Assembly: GCA_946480015.1 (NCBI GenBank)
Contig: CAMLIL010000003.1
Location: 1 to 64,000 of the forward strand
Direction: 5' to 3'
Source of the DNA: an uncultured Oxalobacteraceae bacterium
Lineage (GTDB): Bacteria; Pseudomonadota; Gammaproteobacteria; Burkholderiales; Burkholderiaceae
Length of the DNA: 64,000 nt
The translations under genes and the position numbers were made by a program. A model generated the notes under the pieces. It saw only the letters and a program-made list of their open reading frames with translations. It did no database searches and was not told the DNA's origin. Position 1 is the stretch's first letter. Each line of letters begins with the position of its first letter. Shown here piece by piece: positions 7,517 to 15,462 of the stretch.

Positions 7517-8701
7517 ATGGCGCCCATGTCCCTCCGCTCCTCCACCCCAGAACTGCCCATAAGCGGCGTCGATACCTCCATGGCCGCTCCGGCGAACGAG
7601 GGCGGCACCACAAAAAAAGGGGCGAAATACGCATACCTCGAATTTTTCGCTGGCAGCGGACTGGTCGCCCAAGGACTCAAAACAATGTTCAAGCCGATTT
7701 GGGCGAACGACATTGACGAAAAAAAGGGAGCCGTCTACACGGCGAACCACACCAACAAACATTTTCACCTTGGCTCCATTTCTGACGTGGAGGGGAAGGA
7801 CCTGCCAGCTGCAACGCTCGCTTGGGCGTCGTTTCCATGCCAAGACCTTTCGCTCGCTGGGCTGGCCGGTGGCATCCACGGCAAGCGCAGCGGACTGGTC
7901 TGGGAGTGGCTGCGCATCATCGACGAGATGAAAGAGCCTCCGTCGATTCTGGTCGCAGAAAATGTTCTGGGCCTTGTTTCCTCTGGCGGTGGCGAGCACT
8001 ATCGCACGTTGCACGGTGCTTTGGTCGAGCGCGGATATAAAGTGGGGGCGATGCTGTTGGACGCCGTCCGCTTCGTGCCGCAATCGCGCCCACGTATTTT
8101 CGTCGTCGCTGTGCGAGGCGATGTGGAGGTGCCCGCGAGCCTGACAAGTCCCACCCCCACTTGGCTGCATCCAGAGGCGGTCCAGAAGGCCGCGAGCGGT
8201 CTGGAAAGCTGGGTTTGGTGGCATATGCCTGAGCCTCCCACGCGCTCCGAAGTGCTAGCGGACATCGTTGAATTTGACGCCGATTTTGCCAGCACAGCCA
8301 TTGACGAGCGGAACATCGGGCTTATCTCCCCTAAGCATGCCGCATTGCTTGATGCGTTGCCGAAAAAGCAGACGTTTGTCGCGCCGGGATATAAACGAAC
8401 ACGGGCAGGCAAGCAAGTGTTGGAACTTCGTTTCGACAATGTAGCCGGATGCCTCCGAACGCCTAGCGGCGGCAGCAGCCGGCAAATCCTTGTCATCCGA
8501 AAAAATGGCCGGCTAAAAAGCCGATTGCTGACGGTGAAAGAAACGGCAAGGCTGATGGGCGCCCCTGAAACCTACAAGATTCCCGGCACATACAATGACG
8601 GCTACAAGGCTATGGGAGACGCTGTGGCTGTTCCTGTGGCCAAATGGCTTGCGAAGAAATTACTCCTACCGTTAGCAGACACCCATGCCGATAAGTCCTA
8701 G
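7517..8701 (+). CDS. DNA (cytosine-5) methyltransferase
   Basis: The 394-residue protein shows the C5-methylase motifs in order: I (EFFAGSG, 42-48, SAM binding), IV (SFPCQD, catalytic Cys108), VI (AENV, 147-150), VIII (QSRPR, 189-193), a variable recognition region and IX/X (RLMGAP, then GDAVAVPVAKWLA). It would methylate cytosine within the target of the partner enzyme. The start is uncertain: GTG 7454, ATG 7517, 7526 and 7580 are all in frame, and TACAAT at 7513-7518 could be a promoter -10, which would favour a later ATG. The restriction gene overlaps its 3' end by 17 bp. Confidence 0.87.
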   Translation: MAPMSLRSSTPELPISGVDTSMAAPANEGGTTKKGAKYAYLEFFAGSGLVAQGLKTMFKPIWANDIDEKKGAVYTANHTNKHFHLGSISDVEGKDLPAATLAWASFPCQDLSLAGLAGGIHGKRSGLVWEWLRIIDEMKEPPSILVAENVLGLVSSGGGEHYRTLHGALVERGYKVGAMLLDAVRFVPQSRPRIFVVAVRGDVEVPASLTSPTPTWLHPEAVQKAASGLESWVWWHMPEPPTRSEVLADIVEFDADFASTAIDERNIGLISPKHAALLDALPKKQTFVAPGYKRTRAGKQVLELRFDNVAGCLRTPSGGSSRQILVIRKNGRLKSRLLTVKETARLMGAPETYKIPGTYNDGYKAMGDAVAVPVAKWLAKKLLLPLADTHADKS

Positions 8702-9623
8702 CCTTGAAACCGCCTTAAACCAGTTTAAGTCTGATTTTCAGGTTACAGGAGTCGGGGCGTTAGGCACGGTGTTGGTCCTCACCCACAAGGCGGCGGTCGT
8801 GGGCCTGCCATTCGACATGGACAAGCTTTTGACGCCGGGAGGCGGTCAAGTTTCCGGGCTGAGCGGTGCGAACATTAATAAAATCTTGGCTCGTCACGGC
8901 GTAACGCAAAAAGTGGGAACCGAGTCGGGCCGCACCAGCCGAGGCACTCCTACCCTCGCAAAGCAGTATGTCGCATTCGTCCATGGCCTCCCGACGCTCA
9001 CGGCATCCGATGTCGCCGATATCGCGGCGTGGTGGGTCGAGCGCTTTGTTGACTACTTCAACACCGAGCCGTTCAAGCTGAACTACGATTCGAGCAAAAC
9101 GTTGGCCTCGGTCATCCGCAACCTGCTCGATCAAGCCTTGGACAGGCAAAAAAAATCGCCGGGCAAGACCTACGTTGGAGCCGTCTTGCAGCATCTGATC
9201 GGCGCCAAGCTTGAACTGGCTTTGCCGGAATTGGTGATAGGCCACAACGGCGCATCGGTTGCGGATTCGGTCTCGTCCCGATCCGGCGATTTTGTAATTG
9301 ACAATGCGATCATCCATTGCACGACGGCGCCATCGGAAGCGCTCTTACGCAAATGCGAGGCGAACATAAAAGCTGGACAGCATCCGATTATTCTCACGAT
9401 TTCTAAGATGATTGGAGCCGCCGAAGGACTGGCCGAAAATGCAGGTATCGAGGGCCGGGTGGAGGTCATGGATGCCCTTCAATTCCTGGCGGCGAACCTA
9501 TACGAAATGAGCCTGTTCAAAGCAGCGGACCGAAAAATTACAGTGGTTCGGCTGATCGAGAAATACAACGAGATCGTGGCCGTTCACGAAGCTGACGCGA
9601 GCCTACGTATAACCTTTGACTGA
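8685..9623 (+). CDS. putative type II restriction endonuclease (DUF4928-like)
   Basis: This 312-residue protein starts inside the methylase gene, overlapping it by 17 bp, and ends overlapping vsr, the position expected of a restriction partner. I recognise a resemblance to the DUF4928 family, often found beside C5 methylases. The stretch SGDFVIDNAIIHCTTAPSE is a candidate active-site region with an acidic residue and a beta hairpin, but no textbook PD-(D/E)xK motif is obvious. The N-terminal half is helical and may bind DNA. Function rests mainly on context; the recognition sequence is unknown. Confidence 0.6.
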   Translation: MPISPSLETALNQFKSDFQVTGVGALGTVLVLTHKAAVVGLPFDMDKLLTPGGGQVSGLSGANINKILARHGVTQKVGTESGRTSRGTPTLAKQYVAFVHGLPTLTASDVADIAAWWVERFVDYFNTEPFKLNYDSSKTLASVIRNLLDQALDRQKKSPGKTYVGAVLQHLIGAKLELALPELVIGHNGASVADSVSSRSGDFVIDNAIIHCTTAPSEALLRKCEANIKAGQHPIILTISKMIGAAEGLAENAGIEGRVEVMDALQFLAANLYEMSLFKAADRKITVVRLIEKYNEIVAVHEADASLRITFD

Positions 9624-10029
9624 CAACCTCACGGACGCCCAGCGCCGGGAGGCGATGCGGCGTGTGAAAAGCAAGGACACTTCGCCCGAACTCTACGTGC
9701 GAGAGCTACTCCGCCGCTTGGGCCAACGCGGCTACCGCCTTCATCGAGTAGACGTGCCGGGTAAACCTGACATTGTTTGGCTAGGGCGCCGACGCGCAAT
9801 ATTCATCAACGGATGCTTTTGGCACGGGCACACCTGCCGCCGCGGAGCAAGGGTTCCAAAAACTCGGGCGGAATACTGGCTAGGGAAAATCGAACGGACC
9901 CGTCAACGCGACGCCCGCAACATAGAAGCTTTGCAATTGGCTGGGTGGGAGGTGCTTACTCTTTGGGAATGCGACCTAAGAGACGAAGACCTGTTGATTG
10001 CCAAGCTAACGAGCTTCATGGCTAGCTAG
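9616..10029 (+). CDS. vsr: Vsr, very-short-patch mismatch endonuclease
   Basis: The 137-residue protein matches Vsr along its length: MRRVKSKDTSPEL, VPGKPDIVWLGRR with the catalytic Asp, INGCFWHGHTC with the zinc and active-site residues, and WLGKIERTRQRD. Vsr nicks beside T in T:G mismatches arising by deamination of 5-methylcytosine, so it repairs mutations caused by the neighbouring methylase. The TTG start matches the usual family N-terminus (TDNLTDAQRREAM) and overlaps the restriction gene by 8 bp, implying one operon. The ATG at 9655 is a less likely alternative. Confidence 0.9.
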   Translation: MTDNLTDAQRREAMRRVKSKDTSPELYVRELLRRLGQRGYRLHRVDVPGKPDIVWLGRRRAIFINGCFWHGHTCRRGARVPKTRAEYWLGKIERTRQRDARNIEALQLAGWEVLTLWECDLRDEDLLIAKLTSFMAS

Positions 10030-10376
10030 CGACCTTGACCGAAGAGAAAATTGCATATAAACGGTTTATATCGTTATCTTGCCTTGTCAACCTATGCCAA
10101 CCGGCTGCGGAATAGCCGGCAGGGGCGATTGGAGTCCGAGGACCGTTGCGAAGCGAGGGAGCGAGGATGGCCCGTCAGGGCCACCCATGCTTTGCTGCGG
10201 TCGGGCTCCACCCGATCCGCCCCATGGTCTAGCGCGCCGTTGCGGTGCTTTTGCCGTTGCTTCTGCCCCCGGCAGGGCCGCGCTTATGAGACCGCAGGTC
10301 GAATAAGCATAGTCGGTCCCTATGCTTTTGCTTCTTGCCCTTGCCTTTGACGTTATGCCGTGATTTGCTGAACCGC
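10030..10376. other. non-coding region with predicted transfer origin
   Basis: This GC-rich stretch between vsr and the relaxase gene holds no credible gene; short open frames show no family resemblance. Near its right end is the hairpin annotated as a candidate oriT. A smaller GGCCC/GGGCC hairpin lies near 10168-10184. Confidence 0.5.
10305..10327. other. candidate oriT hairpin
   Basis: AAGCATAG (10305-10312) and its reverse complement CTATGCTT (10320-10327) flank a 7-base loop, 50 bp upstream of the relaxase start. Form and sequence recall the MobV (pMV158-type) origin, where AAAGTATA flanks GTGTGT and nicking occurs after TAGTG. Here the equivalent is TAGTC. No nicking site can be proven from sequence. 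Confidence 0.5.
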
Positions 10377-11645
10377 ATGGGCTTCCAATTTATTCACGTC
10401 GAGGGCTATGCCCGCCATGCCGGAAAAGGCAAGGCGGGAGGCCACAATGTCGCTTCGGTGATGGCCGAGGCCACGCGAGAGCAGGGAGCCTGCCCGCACG
10501 TCGAGCATCCCTCGCCGCCGGTTTTGCTGTTCGGGTGTCCGCTGGCCGAGGTCGAAGCCGAGGCCAGCGAATGGGCGGCAAACTCCGTTGACGCCATAGG
10601 CCGCAAGCTTCGCAAGGACGGATTGTGCTTGCTCGCTGGCGTCCTCTCGGCCCCGGACGAGATGGCCGCCGAGGATTGGGAGTCGATGAAGCGCGACGCA
10701 ATCGCTTGGCTGAATCGCGACGGTCGGCTGTTGTCGGTGGCGGAGCACACCGACGAAGCCCACAGGCACATTCACTTTTACAAGGTCCCGGCACCCGGCG
10801 AACGGTTTGAGACGCTGCACCCGGGCCGAGCCGCTTCGCTCGCGGCCAAGGCTGGCGGCGCGGTGAAGGGCGAACAGAACCGGGCATACAAGGAAGCGAT
10901 GAGAAGCTTTCAGGACGATTTTTTCGAGCACGTGGGCGCGAGGCATGGCCTGACGCGCCTCGGCCCGGCCAAGCGACGCCTGACGCGATCCGCATGGAAG
11001 GCGGAAAGGGTCGCGGCCTTGTCCGTGTCGCGGACCATGGCGAAAGCGGAGCAGATGATGGAGGTCGCCGCCCTCGCCACTGGCGACGCCGCCGCCGCTC
11101 GCGCAGCGGCGGACAAAGCCAAGGCCGAGGCGGTCGAGACCCACAAGACCGCGATGGAACTGGCGGAGAAGGCCAAGGCCGACGCCGACAGGGCCGAGGC
11201 CGCGAGGGCAAGCAGCGCCCAAGCCGTGGAGAAGTGGACCCGCCAGCGCGCCGCCATGGACATTGTGGCGCGCCGGGTGGGCGAAGAGCGCGCCGAAATC
11301 GCGCGCTGGAACCAACGCGGAGGCCGCGTCGGCGCCTTCGTCGGCAACCTAGCCTCGCGGGCCGTCGATGCGTTCAGGGGCGTGCTCAACGACCGCAAGG
11401 GCAAGGAGGCCGCGCGCGCCGCGTCGCTGCTCATGGCCCAGAAAGCCGTCAAGGCGGCGAAGGCCGTGGCGGAGTCGGAGAAGGAAGCTGCGAAGCGGGC
11501 GAAGCTGGCGAAAGAAGTCGCCGAGGAGAGGTCGCGCAAAGATTTGCGGGCGGTGGAGGCCGAGCTATACGATGCTCAGCGGGAAATCGCGAGGCTTACG
11601 CCCCCGGTGCCGAGCCAGCGCCAAGACCCGACGATGCGGCGCTGA
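10377..11645 (+). CDS. MobV/Pre-type relaxase (mobilization protein)
   Basis: The 422-residue protein starts with MGFQFIHVEGYARHAGKG, like the conserved N-terminus of Pre/MobV relaxases. It carries the metal-binding histidine motif HTDEAHRHIHFYKVP (about 125-139). The second half (about 215-410) is very rich in Ala, Lys and Glu and should form a long coiled coil, as in other Mob proteins. Relaxases nick oriT and pilot the strand into a recipient. With the hairpin just upstream and no mating-pair genes nearby, I infer mobilization in trans. The ATG at 10377 is chosen because homology begins there. Confidence 0.8.
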   Translation: MGFQFIHVEGYARHAGKGKAGGHNVASVMAEATREQGACPHVEHPSPPVLLFGCPLAEVEAEASEWAANSVDAIGRKLRKDGLCLLAGVLSAPDEMAAEDWESMKRDAIAWLNRDGRLLSVAEHTDEAHRHIHFYKVPAPGERFETLHPGRAASLAAKAGGAVKGEQNRAYKEAMRSFQDDFFEHVGARHGLTRLGPAKRRLTRSAWKAERVAALSVSRTMAKAEQMMEVAALATGDAAAARAAADKAKAEAVETHKTAMELAEKAKADADRAEAARASSAQAVEKWTRQRAAMDIVARRVGEERAEIARWNQRGGRVGAFVGNLASRAVDAFRGVLNDRKGKEAARAASLLMAQKAVKAAKAVAESEKEAAKRAKLAKEVAEERSRKDLRAVEAELYDAQREIARLTPPVPSQRQDPTMRR

Positions 11646-12346
11646 TTTCCGCGCCAGTCGTGCGTAAAAAGTTCGCGCCGAGTGTTGACAAGGCTTTCGG
11701 TGCGCGCGAGATTGGATAGGCCGCCTGAACGTCCTTTCTAGATAATTGGAACATGCGGTTCCAGAAAGCCCGGGCGAAGGTCTGGGCTTTCGCTTGTCCG
11801 GCCCCTTGCAATTTCTGCTTACCCCGCTATTGTCAGGGCATCTAGAAATGACGGTTCTCGGTGAGGCCCACAACACGGGCTGGACGGACGGACCAGATTG
11901 ACCAGATGACGCGGCGGAAGCTTGCGGGCAGCACATCAGAAGCGGTTAGTTGGGTCCATGGAAAGCCGCACCGAAGCCAAAAGCATCCGGCCATGGGAGT
12001 TCGCAAGAACTTGAAGCTTGCAGTGGGGTCGCTTGCGTCGAACCCGCCCCGGCATACCTGGCTATCAGGTTCCGTGATTGGCTCCATGCCCTCTTTTGGG
12101 TAGGGCTAGCCTTTCCCGGTTCCCTGGTAGTTCTGCAAGACAGTTCCATCGGAACTGTCTAAATACAGGAGGGCTTCGCCCTCCTAAAAAACAGAAAGGC
12201 TATGGCTTTTGAGGAATGCTCTCAAGCGTGAAAAAATTGGGCTCATGGGCATAAGAGTTTGCGCGCGTAGGAGGGAGCCCTTCTCCCGAGAATCGCAGGA
12301 GTGCTTGCAATGCAAAAAATAAAATTGGCGGGCCGCGCCAGCCAAA
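11646..12346. other. 700-bp non-coding stretch between relaxase and integrase
   Basis: Open frames up to about 120 codons exist on both strands, but none shows a recognisable domain or good start signal. A hairpin with GAAAGCCC/GGGCTTTC arms at 11763-11791 may end relaxase transcription. Two strong hairpins lie at 12138-12185. The region may hold regulatory sites or the excision arm sites of the integrase; nothing else can be supported. Confidence 0.45.
12138..12185. repeat. twin hairpins between relaxase and integrase genes
   Basis: The first is a perfect 10-bp palindrome AGACAGTTCC/GGAACTGTCT with a 3-base loop (12138-12160). The second is AGGAGGGC/GCCCTCCT with loop TTC (12167-12185). Neither has a proper T-run in the right direction for an intrinsic terminator, so an operator or recombination accessory site is equally possible. 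Confidence 0.45.
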
Positions 12347-13753
12347 TCAGGCGACTTTCGCCGCCTTGGCCTTTTTCGCCTTCGCCCAGTTGCCCCGGTC
12401 GCTAACAAACTCCTTGAACTGGCCGCGATACGCGAGGCCGGAGAGGTCCATGGGCCATTGCAGCGTATCGACAACCGGTAGCAGGTCGGGCAGGTCGCGG
12501 ACGTATCCCAAATGCACCTCGTGGGACTCGCTAGCCTTGTGGCCGACGATCTGCATGACTTGGGCCGTGTTCGCGCCATTGTTCGCGAGGGCCGTGGCGA
12601 CGTTGACGCGGAACGAGTGGAAGCTTTTATGGTCGTCGGGCCGCTTGATATCGCGAGCTTTCAGATACGCGAGCATTTGCTCGGACAGCCGCTTGGAATA
12701 GCTGTCGTTGATCAGCAGGCGGTGCGGGAAGATGCGGACGGCGCCCGCAGCCCTCGCCTCGGCGACGTAGTCGAGGAAGCCGAGGGCGACAAGGGCGGAG
12801 GCGACGGGGACGTTCCGCACGCCAGCCGCCGTTTTGCTCTTGGGAATTTTGATGTAATTGACGCCGCACGCCTCGCCCACGTCCACGCAGCGAATGGCGG
12901 CGACTTCGCTGATACGCATACCGGTGAACAGAGCGACGAGCGGCCCCCAGTAAAAATCGGGCGAGTCCATGGCGGCGTGGTAGCTGGCCGGGTCGAAGAA
13001 CGCCCGCAAGTCGTCGTCGGTGAACGGCTGATAGGGCTCGTTCTTCGCCACGCGCTCCCGCTTGGTGAGGACGAAAAGCCCCTCGACAGGGTTGGATGCC
13101 GACGCGGTGTAGTGGGCGTTCGCGAGCAGGAATTTAAAGAAGTCATGCAGCGTCATGAGCTTGTTGTCGATCGTCTTCCCGGTCTGCCCCTCGGTGAGGC
13201 GGGCCGTCTTGTAGCCGACGACGGTGGGCTTGCTCAGGGTGTTGATATCAGGATCGCCGCCGATGTGGCGTTGGAAGTCGGCCATGTGGAACCGCTTGGC
13301 GTCGAGCGTCCGCTTGGCGTTCTTCTTGCCGCGCTCGGCCAGCCAGATGGCGGCGGCTTGTGAAAGCGTCAGGCCCGGAAGCTCAGTTGCGGGGGCTGGC
13401 GGGTCGCGTGGCAAGCGGTCTTCCGGCGGGATCGGGCCGAGCCGGTCGATGGCGGCAAGCATCTCCATGGCCCTGCGGTGGTCGGCCTCTGTGCCGTCGG
13501 TCTTGATCGAGCGTCCGTCTTTGAGCGCTATTTCGTATTTGCGCAGCGCGTCAAGATCGAAGTTGAAATCGGACAGCTTGGGGTTGCTCATTGCTCGCTT
13601 TCGTTCCAAATCGGCATTTAGTTGTAGGCCAATTATAGCCGCCGACTGCGGGCATTTGGTTCTGAGGCTTATGCGGCGGTCGCTGGTCGCCGTCTTGACG
13701 CGGAAATAGAAGACGCCGCAGCGGTTGCGGAAGAGGCGGGGAATCTTGATCAT
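12347..13753 (-). CDS. int: tyrosine recombinase (island integrase)
   Basis: The 468-residue phage-type integrase has an N-terminal arm/core-binding region (SQAAAIWLAERGKKNAKRT...) and a C-terminal catalytic domain. The catalytic residues are visible: Arg in GMRISEVAAIR, Lys in KSKTAAGVRNVP, HSFR, GHKA and the nucleophile Tyr in VHLGYV. It recombines the att core at the tRNA-fMet 3' end. The frame is open to 13816, but the ATG at 13753 (MIKIPRLFRNR) is the likely start. Its start is about 80 bp from the intact tRNA, the usual arrangement for a tRNA-targeting island. Confidence 0.9.
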   Translation of the reverse strand: MIKIPRLFRNRCGVFYFRVKTATSDRRISLRTKCPQSAAIIGLQLNADLERKRAMSNPKLSDFNFDLDALRKYEIALKDGRSIKTDGTEADHRRAMEMLAAIDRLGPIPPEDRLPRDPPAPATELPGLTLSQAAAIWLAERGKKNAKRTLDAKRFHMADFQRHIGGDPDINTLSKPTVVGYKTARLTEGQTGKTIDNKLMTLHDFFKFLLANAHYTASASNPVEGLFVLTKRERVAKNEPYQPFTDDDLRAFFDPASYHAAMDSPDFYWGPLVALFTGMRISEVAAIRCVDVGEACGVNYIKIPKSKTAAGVRNVPVASALVALGFLDYVAEARAAGAVRIFPHRLLINDSYSKRLSEQMLAYLKARDIKRPDDHKSFHSFRVNVATALANNGANTAQVMQIVGHKASESHEVHLGYVRDLPDLLPVVDTLQWPMDLSGLAYRGQFKEFVSDRGNWAKAKKAKAAKVA

Positions 13754-13780
13754 CGGTGGCTCACTAGGTGGCGCACCCGG

Positions 13781-13822
13781 AAAAGACAAAAGCCCTTGAT
13801 TCGCTAGGAGAATCAAGGGCTT
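13781..13822 (-). terminator. island-borne terminator behind tRNA-fMet
   Basis: On the minus strand, AAGCCCTTGATTC pairs with GAATCAAGGGCTT around a 7-base loop and is followed by T-rich sequence. It lies on the island side of the att core and would replace the tRNA terminator displaced to 7230-7267. Confidence 0.75.
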
Positions 13823-13831
13823 GTCGTGTTC

Positions 13832-13908
13832 TGGTTGCGGGGACAGGATTTGAACCTGTGACCTTCGGGTTATGAGCCCGACGAGCTGCCAGACTGCTCC
13901 ACCCCGCG
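13832..13908 (-). tRNA. tRNA-fMet (CAT), initiator
   Basis: A 77-nt tRNA on the minus strand with encoded CCA. It begins CGCGGGGTGGAGCAG, with the unpaired C1 typical of bacterial initiators, and has the anticodon loop CTCATAA and the three G:C pairs (GGG/CCC) at the base of the anticodon stem. The last 18 bases form the attachment core shared with 7277-7294, so the island leaves the gene intact. Confidence 0.96.
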
Positions 13909-14080
13909 TCTGATACGATCATTATACGGCGCTTTCCGAATTTAGGCAATGTTAATGCAATGCATCTGAACGATAGCTGCACCAATATCAGCCGCGCGCC
14001 GGATTTGGCCGCATTCCTGATGCGGCACAGGCCAGGAAAATGGGTGTAAAGTAAGCGGAAAACCATTTTCCTGACTCTTT

Positions 14081-14665
14081 ATGAAATTCTGCTCCGAGTG
14101 TGCCCACCCTGTCGCCCTGATCGTACCTGAAGGCGATAACCGGCCACGCTATGTCTGCTCGCAATGCGATGCCATCCATTATCAAAATCCCAAGCTGGTG
14201 GTCGGCTCCATTCCCGTCTGGGAACAAGATGGCGACCTGAAAGTGTTGCTGTGCAAGCGAGCGATCGAACCGCGCCATGGCTACTGGACCTTGCCGGCGG
14301 GCTTCATGGAAAACGCCGAGACCACGGCCGAAGCCGCGGTCCGGGAAACCGAAGAGGAAGCCGGCGCCAACATCGAAATCGGTAATTTGTTCACCTTGCT
14401 GAACGTGGCCCAGGTGCACCAGGTCCATCTGTTCTACCTGGCCCGCCTGCGCGACCTGGCGTTCGCACCCGGCATCGAAAGCCTGGACGTGCGCCTGTTC
14501 GCCGAACACGAAATCCCGTGGGACGACCTGGCCTTCCCGACCATCCGCACAACGCTGGAACTGTTCTTCGCCGATCGCGTCAAAATCAGGGAACAAGGCG
14601 GAGACTTCCGTTTCCATAGCCACGACATCGTGCGCCCGATGCGCATTGAAAGCGATCCCCACTAA
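14081..14665 (+). CDS. Nudix hydrolase with zinc ribbon
   Basis: The 194-residue protein starts with a zinc ribbon (CSECAHP and CSQCDAIHYQNPK), then a Nudix domain with the box GFMENAETTAEAAVRETEEEAG (Gx5Ex7REUxEExGU), which binds magnesium for hydrolysis of a nucleoside diphosphate derivative. The ribbon plus Nudix layout resembles NudC-like NADH pyrophosphatases but is shorter and lacks the N-terminal domain, so the substrate is unknown. It ends 3 bp before aat, suggesting co-transcription. Confidence 0.87.
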   Translation: MKFCSECAHPVALIVPEGDNRPRYVCSQCDAIHYQNPKLVVGSIPVWEQDGDLKVLLCKRAIEPRHGYWTLPAGFMENAETTAEAAVRETEEEAGANIEIGNLFTLLNVAQVHQVHLFYLARLRDLAFAPGIESLDVRLFAEHEIPWDDLAFPTIRTTLELFFADRVKIREQGGDFRFHSHDIVRPMRIESDPH

Positions 14666-14668
14666 CCC

Positions 14669-15397
14669 ATGATTCCCTGGCTCGAGTCCCACTCTCCGTT
14701 TCCTGACGTGTCCGAGGCGCTGACGATGGACGCGCCGGGGCTGCTGGCCGCCGGCGCCGACCTGTCGCCGCAGCGCCTGCTGGCCGCTTACAAGCGCGGC
14801 ATCTTTCCCTGGTTTTCCGAAGGCCAGCCCATCCTCTGGTGGAGCACCGATCCGCGCATGGTGCTGCAAACGGGCGACTTCAAGATCAGCGACAGCCTGC
14901 GCAAGACCTTGCGCAAGGTCGAGCGCAGCATGGAAGAAGGCGGGCGCTGGCAGGTGCGCTTCGACAGCGCCTTCGAGTCCGTCATGCGCGCCTGCGCCGC
15001 CCCGCGCAAGGATGGCCCGGGCACCTGGATTTCCGAAGACATCATCAACGGCTACACCGGCCTGTACGCCCTCGGCCATGCGCACTCGTCCGAGGTGTGG
15101 CTGGACGGCCAACTGGTCGGCGGCGCCTATGGCGTGTGCATCGGCCGCATGTTTTACGGCGAATCGATGTTCGCCCGCGTTACCGATGCCTCCAAGATCG
15201 CCCTGGCCTATCTGGTGGGATTTCTGCGCAGCCATGGGGTGGAGATGGTCGATTGCCAGCAGGAGACCGCGCACCTGGGCTCGCTGGGAGCGGCGCCGAT
15301 TCCGCGTGCCGCCTTTCTCCAGCACGTCGGCCAGGCAATCGAGCAGCCGCCCATACTCGAGTGGACGCCCGGCGCGCCCTTGCGCACCCTGCGCTGA
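14669..15397 (+). CDS. aat: leucyl/phenylalanyl-tRNA-protein transferase
   Basis: Aat transfers Leu or Phe from aminoacyl-tRNA to the N-termini of proteins starting with Lys or Arg, marking them for ClpS/ClpAP (N-degron pathway). The 242-residue length is normal. Typical blocks are visible: the N-terminal [65 protein letters not shown] (here [19 protein letters not shown]) and [17 protein letters not shown]. It lies between the Nudix gene and bpt, which serves the same degradation pathway. Confidence 0.95.
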   Translation: MIPWLESHSPFPDVSEALTMDAPGLLAAGADLSPQRLLAAYKRGIFPWFSEGQPILWWSTDPRMVLQTGDFKISDSLRKTLRKVERSMEEGGRWQVRFDSAFESVMRACAAPRKDGPGTWISEDIINGYTGLYALGHAHSSEVWLDGQLVGGAYGVCIGRMFYGESMFARVTDASKIALAYLVGFLRSHGVEMVDCQQETAHLGSLGAAPIPRAAFLQHVGQAIEQPPILEWTPGAPLRTLR

Positions 15398-15462
15398 AAA
15401 GCACCAAGTTTCGCTACAATGGGTTAAACGGATCGAAGCACCTCGCCGCATTGAAGGTACGC

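Larger units (their letters stand above)
7277..13849. mobile_element. integrative mobilizable island in tRNA-fMet
   Basis: A 6.6-kb segment lies between 18-bp direct repeats, one of them the 3' end of the initiator tRNA gene. A tyrosine integrase sits directly beside the intact tRNA. Cargo, left to right: C5 methyltransferase, putative restriction enzyme, Vsr endonuclease, an oriT-like hairpin and a MobV-type relaxase. No replication gene, coupling protein or mating-pair genes are seen, so transfer would need a helper element. I infer a self-integrating, mobilizable restriction-modification island. Confidence 0.85.

Noticed and set aside
10051..10350. 99-codon frame upstream of the relaxase
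   Set aside because: No family resemblance, no ribosome-binding site, and it runs across the candidate oriT hairpin.
11565..11936. 123-codon minus-strand frame after the relaxase
   Set aside because: It overlaps the end of the relaxase gene and shows no domain or start signal; likely chance in high-GC DNA.
7277..13849. Prophage
   Set aside because: An integrase is present, but no structural, lysis or replication genes; the relaxase and oriT-like site fit a mobilizable island better.
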